Shown piece by piece: positions 1 through 51,100 of a stretch of 64,000 nucleotides of DNA. How positions within the stretch are numbered: position 1 is the stretch's first letter; every line of letters begins with the position of its first letter. This stretch comes from Tyto alba. Its lineage: Eukaryota; Chordata; Aves; Strigiformes; Tytonidae. The notes beneath the pieces are model-generated. The model did no database searches. It had not been told where the DNA came from and was given only the letters and a program-made list of their open reading frames with translations. The DNA lies in assembly GCF_018691265.1 (NCBI RefSeq), contig NW_024881282.1:50785122-50849121 (forward strand). The letters are read 5' to 3'. The translations under genes and the position numbers were made by a program.

Positions 1-3000
1 CATCTCATGTGTTTACTTTTGCAAAATGAGGTCTTGAACCTCTGTATCATCTTGATACAATAAATGTACACAGAGAAAATTGCAGATTCATTTGTAAACC
101 TAGTTCAGAAACTTCAAGTTTCTGCTCATATTCGATCCTGTTAAAATTTTTGTGTGCTCATTCCTATTACGAGTTCAGTTGTCATCATGTTTCTTATACA
201 AAGTGCTGGAGTATCTAAGCCCATAAAATCCAAAATATTTTGTTAAATATTTTGAGTGTGATCTGTTCGAAGAACTCAAGGTGAAAGCAATGAATAATGC
301 ATACCGTAGTCAAAGTTGTAATGTGAAGGCTTGGAGAAGTCCAAATCCCTAAATTACTTTGTCCTTTTGAATATTTAATTTCACCTTAAAATCATAGTAT
401 GACAATGAGTTAAGTCAATGTTGTTTGCAAGTTTGATATTCCAATTGAATAAGTGTGTAGCTCACCAAGACCTTGTAACCTCTCAAGTAACACCAGACCC
501 ATTGTGAATCTTTGAATGGAGAAGCAGCTTCTATTTCACTTGTGGATGCGGAGATCTGAAATCTAATAATGTATGGAATACTGGGTACAATAATACACAC
601 TGGTCCACTAAGGTGGAGTCTCTTTGCTCAAGAAATTTTGACCTACGGGTTATCAATTTAAAATGGCAAGTATCTAATCCTCTAGAGCAGAACTGAAATA
701 AATAGGTTCTCCAGAACGATGGAAAATACAATCACGTATGCACTATATGAGCCAGGTATACATAGGCATGCAAACACACATATAATGTTGGCAGTTGTGC
801 TATTTTGGTAGAATAGGAAATGAAGAAAAAGCTGATAACACCATTTATCAGCTCTGAGCTACAGATAAATTTTCCACTGCAAACCTGAGATTACAGATGT
901 TAGTAGCACAAGTCTGCACATTTCTTTCACATTAATATTTTCCATTTGTTATGTGTTTGAATATATATGCATAAAACAGCACATAAAACCATACAACTAG
1001 TCAGCATGTTTAACACTGTAAAGTTGGGACAACACATGCACCTGTCAGTCCTTTCATGTTATCTTCTTTATTGTTCTCGGTAGAACTATTTCTGTGTCTG
1101 AGAGCTACTCTATGACAAAAGGTGGTAGGGTTCTGTCTTTCTTTATTTCAGATAAAATACTTTTTAAGTTCTCAGTTCTCCAAATGTCTGTGCACCAGCT
1201 TAACTGTGTATTTTGGTAGTGTATTTTCAGTGAATGACTGGTTCTTTAATTAAAATTCTAGTTAAAAACAATAGTATACGAACAGCTTCTGAATTACAGT
1301 TAAATTTATGAATTTCAGTTCTGAATTGAAGTTCAGATTTGAGATACTGGTCTTGGGAGCCACAAAACACAATTTGGCAATTCCCCAGCTTTAACAGATA
1401 TATTCTAAAATAGGCATATAAATTCCATTTTCAGCTCTGTTTTCTACAAAAATATTGCAGTGATATGTTATATTACTGCCTAATCCAAGCCACCTGTACT
1501 GAGAGAACTAACAGGTAAATAAATTTTTGCCAGAAAAACTGCTAAATATTTGAATGAAAAGAGGTTAAAAGTTCTACCTTCTAAGACATAGACCGGTAGA
1601 GTATTTTTCCATTGTAATATGTAACTGTAAATGCCAAGAGCATGGCTCGGTCATGTGTTCACCCCTGTAAATTTCAAATTATTTGGGACAAATGTGATTT
1701 ATTAGCCATCTGTAAGAACAACTACTGTGACATGGCTCTGACTATGGGCTGTATAATCCTATCATCCATAATCATGTAATGGTTATGATCATCGTTTCAA
1801 AAGTCAGAGTACGAGAAGAAAATAAATAACCATGTTTTAAAGATTTCTTAGGTTGCATATCATCCCAAAGAAATGGATATTTGTACCTAAGAACAATGAA
1901 ATCAACCCTCTTTACTTAATCTTCAGAAAATTCCTTGTGAAGTAGGTTCCTGTTCTATGAATAGGGAAGACTAGGAAAAAAATGGATAATTTGGTAGGAA
2001 GATGGCTGAGAACGGCAGGACTTCCTCGTTACTCAGTCCTGAGCTCATATCTCTGTTATTTTTATTCTCCTGCATAAGGCAGAGGCACGGGTTTCTGTGC
2101 TTACAGGCTGTATTTGCGAGTCATGTTATTGGGATTGGACATAGCCTTATCTATAATTTCAGTAAAATATATCTAGCAGCTGTGCACACAAAGCATATTC
2201 TCTCCCCCAGAAGTGAAAATGGAGGTGCAATATAATTCAAACAACATTAAGTCTTCTGGAAGATTCCTTTGTAGACCAGGAGACATTAATTCATATAGTA
2301 CCAAATGGTATAAAAATATCTTTGTGAAAATATTTTATTTCTGTGATATATCAGGTTGTACCGTTGCCAGCAGAGACTTGTATAACAATGTAAATGGCTT
2401 TTTAAGTGTTTGTTTCCATCCAGGGCTCTTTCAGCCCAGGCACTTCCCAATCTCATTGTTCCTTTGTTCCAGCGGATGTACAAAGCACTGAGTGTTTTGT
2501 TTTCTGGACCAGATAGATTAGATAAAGTCTGAATTTCTGAACTTCACCTTCTAGGCACGCAACTCTTTTCTTTGCTAATGCACCTTAGAAGACAGATTAC
2601 CCAGGACAGTATAAACCCTTATAAAAATGTAGATGTCATATTTTGTAGAATTTGGCAAATAATACAGATTACAATGTTGATTACTTTTGCAGGACTAATG
2701 AGCAGTCAACCTTATCCTGACTTTGTCAGAGAAAGAGTTAAACTTCTTGACAGTTATCATGACTGTTCTCTTGATATCAGTCAAATTACAATTTTTTCAG
2801 CTGGCTGTGCATCTGACCATATATAGTTCTGGAATTTATTTCTGCCTCCCAAAGTTTGACCTTTCTGATTAGAACAATTGCCTTCAAGGAACAAGATTAT
2901 ACCCCCACTACTCACTTTTGCCAACATAATAGTCTTTAATGGCTTAGTATATATTATAGGTGGAGCTGGTAGTCAAACCTATTGTTAAGATTTCCTGACA

Positions 3001-3310
3001 CTTTTCATTAAAACCTCCTGTTTCAACTGCTGTAACTGGGGGAAGTTTTAACTATTTGGCCTGAAGTTTGATATGCTTGGTCTTTGACTTGAGTTTTAAT
3101 TTTTTTTTTTTTTTTTTTTTATATTTAAGCAGAGTTAGTTTGGCCTTTAAGAAAGCGGTCAAGAAAAGAAGATAGTTATTTTTATTTATTGATTTTGTTA
3201 ATTCAATTTTCATCTCTTTTTCTGAAGAGCACTAGCATCTCTGTGGTTCAAAGCAAGAATCTGAATTTAGGCAGAGACTTGGGTTCAGAGGGACACAGTA
3301 TTTTTCAGAG

Positions 3311-3448
3311 AGTCACAGAATCACGGAATGATTATGGTTGGAGGGACCTCTGGAGGTCGTCTGGTCCAAGCCCCTTTCTCATGCAGGGCCAGTTGCCCAG
3401 GACCATGCCCAAACAGCTTCTCAATGTCCCCAAGGAAGGAGATACTCC
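3311..3448 (-). mobile_element. CR1-type LINE fragment, 3' end preserved, 5' truncated
   Basis: Starts with the CR1 hallmark 'agtcacagaatcacgg' followed by 'ggttggagggacctctggag' and 'tggtccaagcccc', then text resembling the usual 'gttgcccaggaccatg' and 'caaggaaggagatactcc'. These are the familiar 3'-terminal sequences of avian CR1 elements read on the opposite strand, so the element's sense strand is minus and its 3' end lies at the low coordinate. CR1 copies are typically 5' truncated, as here. Identified by pattern recall, without a repeat library. Confidence 0.85.
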
Positions 3449-4589
3449 CTTGTTATTCCTAATATACTTGATTGACAGAGCATGCCACCAAAACCTGGCA
3501 CCAGTATGTTCTCAGCAGAGCTTTGTAAGGAGCGATTAAACTCTCTGCACCATCCAGGCTTTGAAGAAAAAAACAGCTTAAAGGCTACTAGCCCCGTGAT
3601 ACGCCTACCGCTGTATTTGGAGGGTGATGGGAGGTTTGGCTTTGTCCTTTCAGCCTTTAAGGTTCAGTTTTTATGTGATCTCACAGTCCTTCATCTGCCT
3701 TGTTCAGGGAACCAGGCAGCAATGACTGTTAGACAGACGGTCCTAAACTTCTGTGTGTCAGGCCCTGGTCATACAGAGACCTCAGTTCTGACTGGATTCA
3801 CCATACACTCCCTGCCTGATGCTAGGCAGGAGTAGCACAGAGGGTACTCATGTGGAAGCCAAATTTAGTTGTTAAATGGTTGAGAAACCTTTATTCTTTA
3901 ACTCCCCAACTTTTGAATGCTTGATTTTGCTGCTCTGGGTTGTTTTATGATACCTTTTTAATATGCAATTGCTTAACCTTATTGGGAGACATGTCAATGC
4001 CATAGTACATCAACATGTAATACTTTTGATTTGCATGAAATCTTGTGAGTGATGAAATACACCTAGAGAATACAAACAACCAGAGTCTTTTGTTTTGGTT
4101 AATGTTTGCCATCCCTTTAGAGTGTATTGTATTTTACAGGTGATTTTACTTGAGAGCTCCTAAATAAACAATGTAATAAATGTTGAGACTTTCTCAGAGA
4201 AAGAGTCCCAATTAAATATAGTTCCTAAAAGTTTATCTAATATACTGTTTGGGGTTTTTAAAATTTGTATGAACAATACTACAGCAGAGCAGAAGCGTAT
4301 TCTATTGGAATCTGTTTGAAGTGGTTGAAATTAATACTAAAACCAAAGGATTGTTGCCCTTAAAATTGTATAAATGCTCGTGCCCATTACTGATAAAGTG
4401 TTTAGCATGAGTGCTAGGAAATGAAGGCCACTGATACCAATGTATCTATAAAGCTACATTACAGTGAGGCACTGAGTGTAATTTTCTGGGTTTTCATGTT
4501 TGCTGTTTCTTATTAAAGTTCTTACAGTTTTACTATCAGCAGATTTCCAAGCTTGTTATATACAACCACTACTGGAACTGGTTTTCAGC

Positions 4590-4632
4590 GTGTCTGTGTG
4601 TGTGTGTGTGAGTGTGTACACATACACACAAG
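4590..4632. repeat. TG/CA-rich microsatellite
   Basis: An interrupted run of TG dinucleotides followed by an 'acacatacacaca' stretch. It is intronic, about 250 bases upstream of the FN3-2 exon. Confidence 0.85.
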
Positions 4633-4812
4633 TGACATTTCTGAATTCTGCAGGACTCTCTTCTGGACAGGTTTCAGTGATACAATGTTTATAAATGGAA
4701 AGGAAAAGACTTTTTGAAAAGCATTGGCAGCATCATGATGATAAAGGGAGAGTCTTGGAAGGTTTTTTGTGCTGTTGTGTAAAACAATGCAAGAAATACT
4801 AGTTTATGTTTT

Positions 4813-4870
4813 CTGTTTTTTTTTTGTTTGTTTGTTTGGGTTTTTTTGTTGTTTTTTTTTTTTGTTTTTA
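4813..4870. repeat. T/G-rich low-complexity tract at splice acceptor
   Basis: Long T runs broken by single G and GGG, ending seven bases before the exon at 4878. It serves as, or has expanded from, the polypyrimidine tract of that acceptor (inference). Similar T/G mosaics occur at about 6378-6440 and 36957-36998, and the A/C complement at 59880-60005. Confidence 0.8.
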
Positions 4871-4877
4871 ACTACAG

Positions 4878-43733
<38,856 letters not shown>

Positions 43734-44615
43734 GAATGTTACAGACATCTGCTTTTGTGACTACATTTGTTAACTAAGGGTTTTGTTTGTTTGTTTTTTT
43801 TATGTATCTATTTCATGCACTAGAAAGGTGCCAGACCTTTCTGTTGAGACTGTGTATAATTTATTGGTCTGGTGATTTTTTTTAAAGATATATAATTTAA
43901 GTGTAATAGATGTTAATGTATATAATTGTATTTTGGCATTATGTAAATATGAATTTTTTTCTATATTGTTTATATTAATATTAGGCTTCAGATAATATTT
44001 TTTTCTTATCACAGTTTTTGTGAACTGTTCTACATAAACTATTTTAAATTGTATGGCTAACAGGACTGCTGTGTTTAGGGCAGTATTGGCATGTAACACA
44101 CGGGAAAAATCCTATAAGGAGAACCTAATTTTATTTTTTAACTAGTTCAGTGTTTGCGAGATGAAATAAGCTACTATTAAGCAAGGGAACAGTAGTCCTG
44201 TATAGGAATTACAATGCTACTCTACACTTTAAACTTACTGCTTTTCATCTGATGAAAATGGGTATAACCCATAACACAATGGCAGACCTTTTACAGAATC
44301 CATTAACAGCCAAGCAAAACAGGGTCCACCTCACTAGAAGCAACTGTTTCAGTCTAATGTGACATAGTAGAAAAATATCAAACACCACACACTGCCGTGA
44401 AGTCTAGCAGACCTTTTCCCTCCCCACATGCTTTGAGGGGAGACAGGTCACATTCTGATTTTTTTACACTGGTTTAAGAGAGCAGAATCAGATCACAGCC
44501 CGTGTCTGTGCATTTTCACGCACGGATAATTATAAGAAGAGTGTTCAGATAAATGCCTCAGACATTCTTGTTAACAGCCCTGTAAGAATGTGAAGTCTGG
44601 CAACATCCATAGCTC

Positions 44616-44621
44616 AATAAA
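44616..44621 (+). terminator. Proximal polyadenylation signal candidate
   Basis: AATAAA about 880 nt after the stop codon, followed by AAC and no clear GU-rich element. Could give a short 3' UTR isoform. Confidence 0.4.
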
Positions 44622-47600
44622 AACAATGCTGTACCATAACTGCTAAAAAAGTAGAGAGATTATAAACATATTGAAAAAAAGACACGTCAAGGTATACAGC
44701 CTACAGTTTGCACAACTGGCTTTGTCCTTAAACTGCTTGCAGCATAGCTGTGCTGGCCCAAGGGTTGGTCTCCTTCGAATGCCACTTGATTTCACAAAGG
44801 GAAAGCATGGCCCCAGCATGTCCTCACAGAAAGACTCCTCCACTTACGTGTTGCCTGATGTCAGTGCCACAAGGGCAGCTGGAATAGAAAAAGGCTCATC
44901 AGTAAACCAGGGGATGTAGGCTGGCTGGGCTGTGCTGTGCTGACCATCAGGTGACTCAAAGCATTTAGTGATTGTCAAGAAGGACAATCAAATAGCACTC
45001 ACCAGGTATCCTGCCCAGCCAAGCAGATTAGGCACATCCTCTCTCCTCTGCAAAGAGGCTTCTCATTCAAGGGACTGAACGCTCTGTTCAGCTATTCTTT
45101 GTCTTCATAAAACGCTCTTCAAACAGCGAAGAGGTGGCACACAGTTCTCCATCGCAAAAAGAAGGAAGGGCTTAATAGTTCTCCTTTCATATATCTACCC
45201 ATACTTTACCTAGAGAAAACAGCCTGCAGCTGAAGACAAGTGCCTAAATTTCACTTTTATTTTGGAGAGAAGTAAGTATTTCTGAAGGCCTCCTGAGAAC
45301 CAGCCAATACACCCAAGTACCTGACTGAGGATTCACCACCCTTAGTGGAATCTGAAGAAGGGAACTAGTATTATAGTGGAAGCCGTTTTCACAGAGGGAA
45401 ATCTAAGCAAAACCACAAAGAAATGTGCACATTTTCTGCAGGGCCCTTTTTTCTCTGTTTCCTTTGCTAGGTAGACTCTAGGTTAGCAAGCAAAGACAAA
45501 CAAGCATGGCAGCTTTAAATTGATCATTGACCCTGCTAATAACAGCTGAACTTAGGGCATCATGAAAATTGCCATTGTGTTACGTGTGCTGCATTTAGTC
45601 CTCTTTTTTCTCAGCAGTAGCTGCGGAACAAAGATCACCATGTTAGTTACCAGCAGTCCAATTACACTGTGAAGACATACCAAATGTACCCTGTAAATTA
45701 TCTCACACTATGTATCACTGTGTCATTTTTTATGCTGAGGGAAATGGAACTCGCTCAATAATATATGATCTGAAGGCGAAAGTCTGATTGTATACTATGT
45801 ATGCGTGTTGTTCATCATTTTCAGAAAGACACACATTGTTCTGCTCTTTTTTTTTTTAACATTGTTTCTCAGCTCCCTCCTCCACATCTACAGAGTTCAC
45901 AAATGTGCACCCAAAATGATGATGTTGTAGCAGACAGCTATTTTCATCTTTTCTCTTAGCTAATAATGGACACAGTTCATAAGCCTCTTCCTCCTCATCG
46001 CATAATAACATGACAGATGACCTTAAACACTCTGGCACAATGCTCTTGAGCAGCTTTACATCTCTGCCTAGCTAGGTCACGTGTGAGACTGTACACACAC
46101 ATTATTGCTCTGGTTCTGCTTTCTAGCCAATTCTGCTCACATGAAACCAGTGTAAATCCACTGAGAATAAGTAAAAAGTATCTATGTAGCATTTTGTTTT
46201 TATATAAGACACCTACTTATCAGTGTAATTAATTATATTTACTGTGCCTCTAAGCTGAATAACAGGACTAACGGGAAATTGTTAATGTAACAAGAATGGA
46301 CTTGAAGGAGCTTATGTACTGAATAAAGAGAGCTCTTAAGGAAAAAGACATCCTCTGCTGAAGAGGATGTTTCTCTTTTGAATGTCCACGAATGATGTTC
46401 AGAATTCCCTTCTTGATGTTTCCCAATAATAATGTTATAAAGCAAGGCTAGTCTTGTCGCTGATCTGTAAGCTAAGATTTGCACACTTGGAGCCCAGTCC
46501 TGTGAATCTGCATTGTCTACAAAGCTACCTGAGTACTTCCATGAAAGTCAACTGGAATGCTTGCCTGAAGAATATCATTCCACTTCTGAAGCACTTGCAG
46601 GGTTGGGCTTTTAGGTTAATTCAAATTTTTTGTATGGAAAGTTATTTAATAATGAAAAAATTGTAATAAATGTTTTTTTAATCTGTGCAATACAATTACA
46701 AGATCCACTACCGATTGTAGGAAAAAAAAAAAAAAAAAAGATTTTGCATAGCTGAAGTTGATAGATGATATTTTTTGTTACTAATGGAACACAAAAGTGG
46801 GTGAGAGAAATAGGCATACTGTGAAGATGTCATAAAAGTGCAACTTTATACATTTTTCTCTGCTGCTATAGTTATTTATACAGCTTATATACGTGCCTCA
46901 AATTACCAGAAATATTATTTTATGCCATGATAAACTATGAATTTCCTTTCAGTTGTAGAACAGAGAAAAGAAAATGTGTGAGCTTTAAGTTTATGTATTG
47001 TATATGGTTATTTACGCTTTGACTTTGAAAGCAAAAAGTTAAATACTGGACAGATAGGAGTACATGAGCACTTGGCCATGCTCCTCAGCCTAGCAGCTAA
47101 TATATGGGCTAGAGGGATGAGAACAATAACCATCTAATTACTCTATCTATAATCACAAGCATCTCCTCCCAGAGCCACAGATCAGACAGCCTACTGCAGC
47201 CACAGCTTCACTACCAAGGAGTGGGGTGGCAGGTGCTCACATTTATCCAGATTTCACTCAGTACTTCAGACGTGTCGTTTGCGTGAATAAAATGCAATAC
47301 TGAGTGACCACCACTCCCCCGACAGCCCTGTCACAGACATTCGGGCTCTGGAGCTGTGAGCCCTGGGACCTGTAGTCCCAGGAGGCTGCAGCTCTGAAGA
47401 GAAGATGAGTGTGCTCTCCAGTACTTAGGCAGCTCGCTGTGGACCTCGTGCCCTCGACTGTCCCTCTTAGGCTGACAAAATCAAACTCCTGATCTGTTGG
47501 TAGCACCACTATGGCCAAAGCAAACTGGTCTGTTACCAGCGACCTCACAGATCAATAGTTAGTTCAGGCTGGGATTCGGTTTTTAAGACTGGCAGGAAAT

Positions 47601-48069
47601 ACTGGAGACCAGGGACTAGCTAAATTTAGCAAATGCTGTGGAATTTGGGCACATACAGTGTCAGTGATGCTGGTAGATACTGATTTGCGTGATGATTTGG
47701 TTGGTTCTTGGTTTATTTGAAAGCTAAAGAAATACTGTAACATCCAAGTAGCTAAATATATATGTTGCTCTACAGCAGGGCAGTATGTTATAGTGAAAAA
47801 ACCCACAATTCTGAAATGTGGCTAGTCATAAATTCTTTGCCAGTGCCTGGAGTAAAGTGTCTGAAAAACATCTTCAGCACATACTCCATTCTCACATGCT
47901 ATATAATTGCTTCTGTTTGTGTTCGTAACAAACACTGGGTGAACACAGAATTGTGCTACTATTGTCAATTTAATTTATGTATTTGTTAAGTATATTTTTA
48001 TATTTTTAGCTACAGTCAACAAATCAAATATATTTGAGTGTATTTTACAATTTTTATAAATAGTTCATG

Positions 48070-48087
48070 AATAAAACATTCAATAAA
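48070..48087 (+). terminator. Distal PTPRB polyadenylation signals
   Basis: Two AATAAA hexamers 12 nt apart (48070-48075 and 48082-48087), then an A-rich stretch and a T/G-rich downstream element (gtccttgtcttctgtttg). AT-rich UTR-like sequence also gives way to a different composition here. Best candidate for the main 3' end. Confidence 0.75.
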
Positions 48088-48100
48088 AAAAAAAAATCAC

Positions 48101-51100
48101 GTCCTTGTCTTCTGTTTGACTGCCTTTGCATTATGGATTTTGTTGTCCTGCTGCTCAGAGAAAAGGTCATAAATGAGTTTGATTTCAAGTGAGATGGTCT
48201 TCAGAGAACATTAAATTCATCAGAAGGCTCAGCCTGTTGAGGGAAAGGGGGCTCTGCTGTTGCCCACTGGCCGGATTAGTGTCCATGCGGAAAGATACTG
48301 TTGTTCCCTTCGCCTCCCCAGTTCACTGCCCGCCTCCTTTAATAAACCAAATACTGCCTGAGTTATGCAATGGGTATTTGAAAAAAACAACGTGCCTTGA
48401 ACTTGAGTGCCTGTTGTTTTAGAGACATTTCACCAGGCAGTTGTACCAATTAACACCGCACTGGAGGTCCGTCACTGCCTAACACCCAAGGATGTGAACC
48501 ATGCTTTTTAACAAATATATTTCTTCCCCTCCCTCTCTCCACAATGCTTAAAAACCCTTAGCATTCTTGTGGGTTCAGGGTGCTTGGCAGTAGCCTGCTT
48601 ATTGCCAACACAGTTGTTCCTTATTTGTCATCAGAAGAGTTTAGGACAAGTTAATTCTGTTTATTTAAAAGGAAGAATGATTTATTAGCTTCTATTTTGT
48701 ACTGCGAGCTCTTTGCTGAGGGGATGTGTACTGAAGGCTGAGGGAGCTGTTAGATTTTTCTCTTTGTGATATAAAAGCTTACCCCAGAGCTGTACTCAGG
48801 CACAAGCAGCCCCGGGGCCTTCATCACTGTTTGTATCTGCACGACCAGGCCACGTGTGCCTCATGCTTTTTGGGGTCTGGCTCCTGCAGGTATCTGACGG
48901 CCTCCTTGCACCCAAGTTAGATGCTAACTGCCATTTGTATCACGTGAAACCTCTCCACAACACGCAGCTTTGGTTGGGATGATGGGTGGTGCCTGCTCCC
49001 AGAGGCTTGGAGTGGTCAGCAGCACCAAACAGGCATGGAGGCACCAAGGTGCAAGAGGGCAAAGCTTTTTGCAGACCTCAAAGTCTTCAAGTCTCCAGGC
49101 GAAACATTCCCTTAGCACCTCCAGCTTTGCTGTCGCAGAGTCCTGGGGTCCCCAGAAGAGGCCAAAGTCCCCCTGAGGGCTGTTGCTGACCAGGCAGGGT
49201 CCTCACCACCAGCATGGAGAGGGTCTATGCCGAGCCCAGCTGCAGGCTGCCCTCCCCACCCCTTCTGACCCAAATTCCCAGCTGGAAGGGGTGGCTGGAG
49301 CATGTCCGGGCCCCCAGAGTTGCTCCAGACGGGTGCGCGCGGCTTCAGGAGTCAAAGAGAGAAGAAACTATGAGGAAGCCCAGCTGGAGCTCAGCACCGC
49401 CATAGTTCCTCCCTCCATGCTGAGGCCTTCCATCATGGAGCTATGGGGCCGCGGCAGGAGGGGGTGACCGCGGAGGCGCGAGGTGGGGGCTCACTGGCCC
49501 TGCCAGCTGGCACCGCTGTGTGCTGGGTGAGCCGAGCTTGCTGCCCCTCCGGGTGCCTCCATTCCCAGCCTCAAGGGCCGAGAGCGTGAGAGCACAGCCG
49601 AGCGCCAGGCCGGGAGGGTGACAGCCATGGCCTTGTGCAGCAGTCGAGCCGAATGCTGGGCACCGAGCGTCGCTGGCAAGCGCTGCGGCAGCCGGGCCAG
49701 ACATTTTTGTACACGGCCTTCCCCACGCTCATGCCAAAATCCCTGCCAAGTTACACGCTGCGTCCTTGCTTGTCTTTGCTGTTGATGTACCCAGGCCTGC
49801 CTATGTGCCAAGTGGAGAGCAGCTGGAGCAGCTACCTCTTACTAATGGTGAAAGCAGTTTTGTTGCAATTTGAGTCCTCTCAGGACAAGAAGGGGCCCGA
49901 AACCAGGTGTTTCTGCTCACATAAATCTTCATCCATAGCTTGAGAAGAGGCACTGTCCTCTCTAAAAGACAGGGCACAGGCATAAAGGGGTGAGATGAGG
50001 GAACCCCTCCTCAGGAGATGTGTCTCACAGCAGCCTTGTTTCATGTGCTGGCTCTAATGGATGCTTTTTCTACCTACCTGTCTTGACTGGGCTGGTTTGC
50101 AACAGCCCTTAACATTAGACATGTTTTGCTGAGTGACGACCAAGCGCCCTCCTTAGGGCATAGGTCCAGAACCTGAACAGAAGCAAGCTGATGGTCAGGC
50201 TGATATAACACCTCCATAAAAGGCCTTTGGTGGGTATCAGAAGCATAATTTTTGATTTGGTCAGACTTAACCTTCATGTGGAGAACAACGTGCCTTCACT
50301 ATGTCATTGTCTCCACTTCTAGTGGAGCTGTAGCATTTCTACCAGCTCACAATCACTTTCTGCCTTGGATATGGGAGCCAGGCACCTAAATAGCTGTGAT
50401 TTACATGTGCCATATACAGGCTGCACTGAAAAGTCAATGGCCATGCAATTGCCTAACCCTGTCTCCCTCTCTCTCCTCAAACCTGTTGTGGCAGTCACCT
50501 CTGGCTTCTCAGGTCTGCAGTACCTTCTGGAGAAGCTCACTGACTGTGGAGAATGAGCGAATGCTACGAGTGTTCCCATCTGATCACACACACACATTTC
50601 CAGCAGAGAGATGTCTGTCTGCGGTAATCATCCCAGACTGATCTTAAGACCCCAGGCCACCAGAGGGTGTAGGAAGATCCATATCCCAGAAGTGTCTGTC
50701 TTTCATCAAAGACACAGAAAGTGGTTAGATCAACAAAGCAGTCATCAAAGTTGACATCTACAGTGCCTAATGTAGACATCCATGGGCTTAAATGAACTGG
50801 TTACTATCCCTGTATCCTGGTCACACTTGGGGATGGACTAGGAGTTGAGCATCTTCATCCTGCCCAGTGGAGGTGGTCCTGAGGCCTCCTCGGAGGCTTC
50901 GGACGCTCCCATCTCTTCAGGAGCTGCTCCACATTTTCAGAACAAAGCTCTGAATGTAAGCGATGCCCTTTGGAGTCACACTCAGAGAGAGGTCTGTCAT
51001 TTGCATCATGTCTGTCAGAAGCCCGGTTCTCACAGTAGTTCAGCTTCTTCCCCAGGACTGCAACTGGTGAGGACAAGAGATCTGCAGCTGAAGTGGCTCT

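Larger units (their letters stand above)
1..4877 (+). other. PTPRB: PTPRB intron upstream of FN3-2 (partial)
   Basis: I could find no exon for FN3-1 or a signal peptide here, so this is best read as the 3' part of the phase-1 intron before FN3-2. It is AT-rich. Contents seen: a run of about 18 T at 3103-3121, a CR1 fragment (3311-3448), a TG/CA-rich microsatellite at about 4590-4632, and a long T/G tract at 4815-4870 that runs into the acceptor. Short ORFs in this stretch show no domain and look accidental. An undetected 5' exon cannot be fully excluded. Confidence 0.7.
43734..48100 (+). other. PTPRB: PTPRB 3' UTR, about 4.4 kb
   Basis: AT-rich, with no transposon recognised. AATAAA hexamers at 44616-44621, 46322-46327, 46665-46670, 48070-48075 and 48082-48087 allow several 3' ends. 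ATTTA-type AU-rich words are frequent, for example near 46870 and 47970-48060. The extent is inferred from the paired terminal signals; mammalian PTPRB also has a UTR of several kilobases. Confidence 0.7.

Noticed and set aside
1..4877. Search for the signal peptide and FN3-1 exon
   Set aside because: No stretch with the expected Cys-rich FN3-1 text or a signal peptide was seen; most likely upstream of the window.
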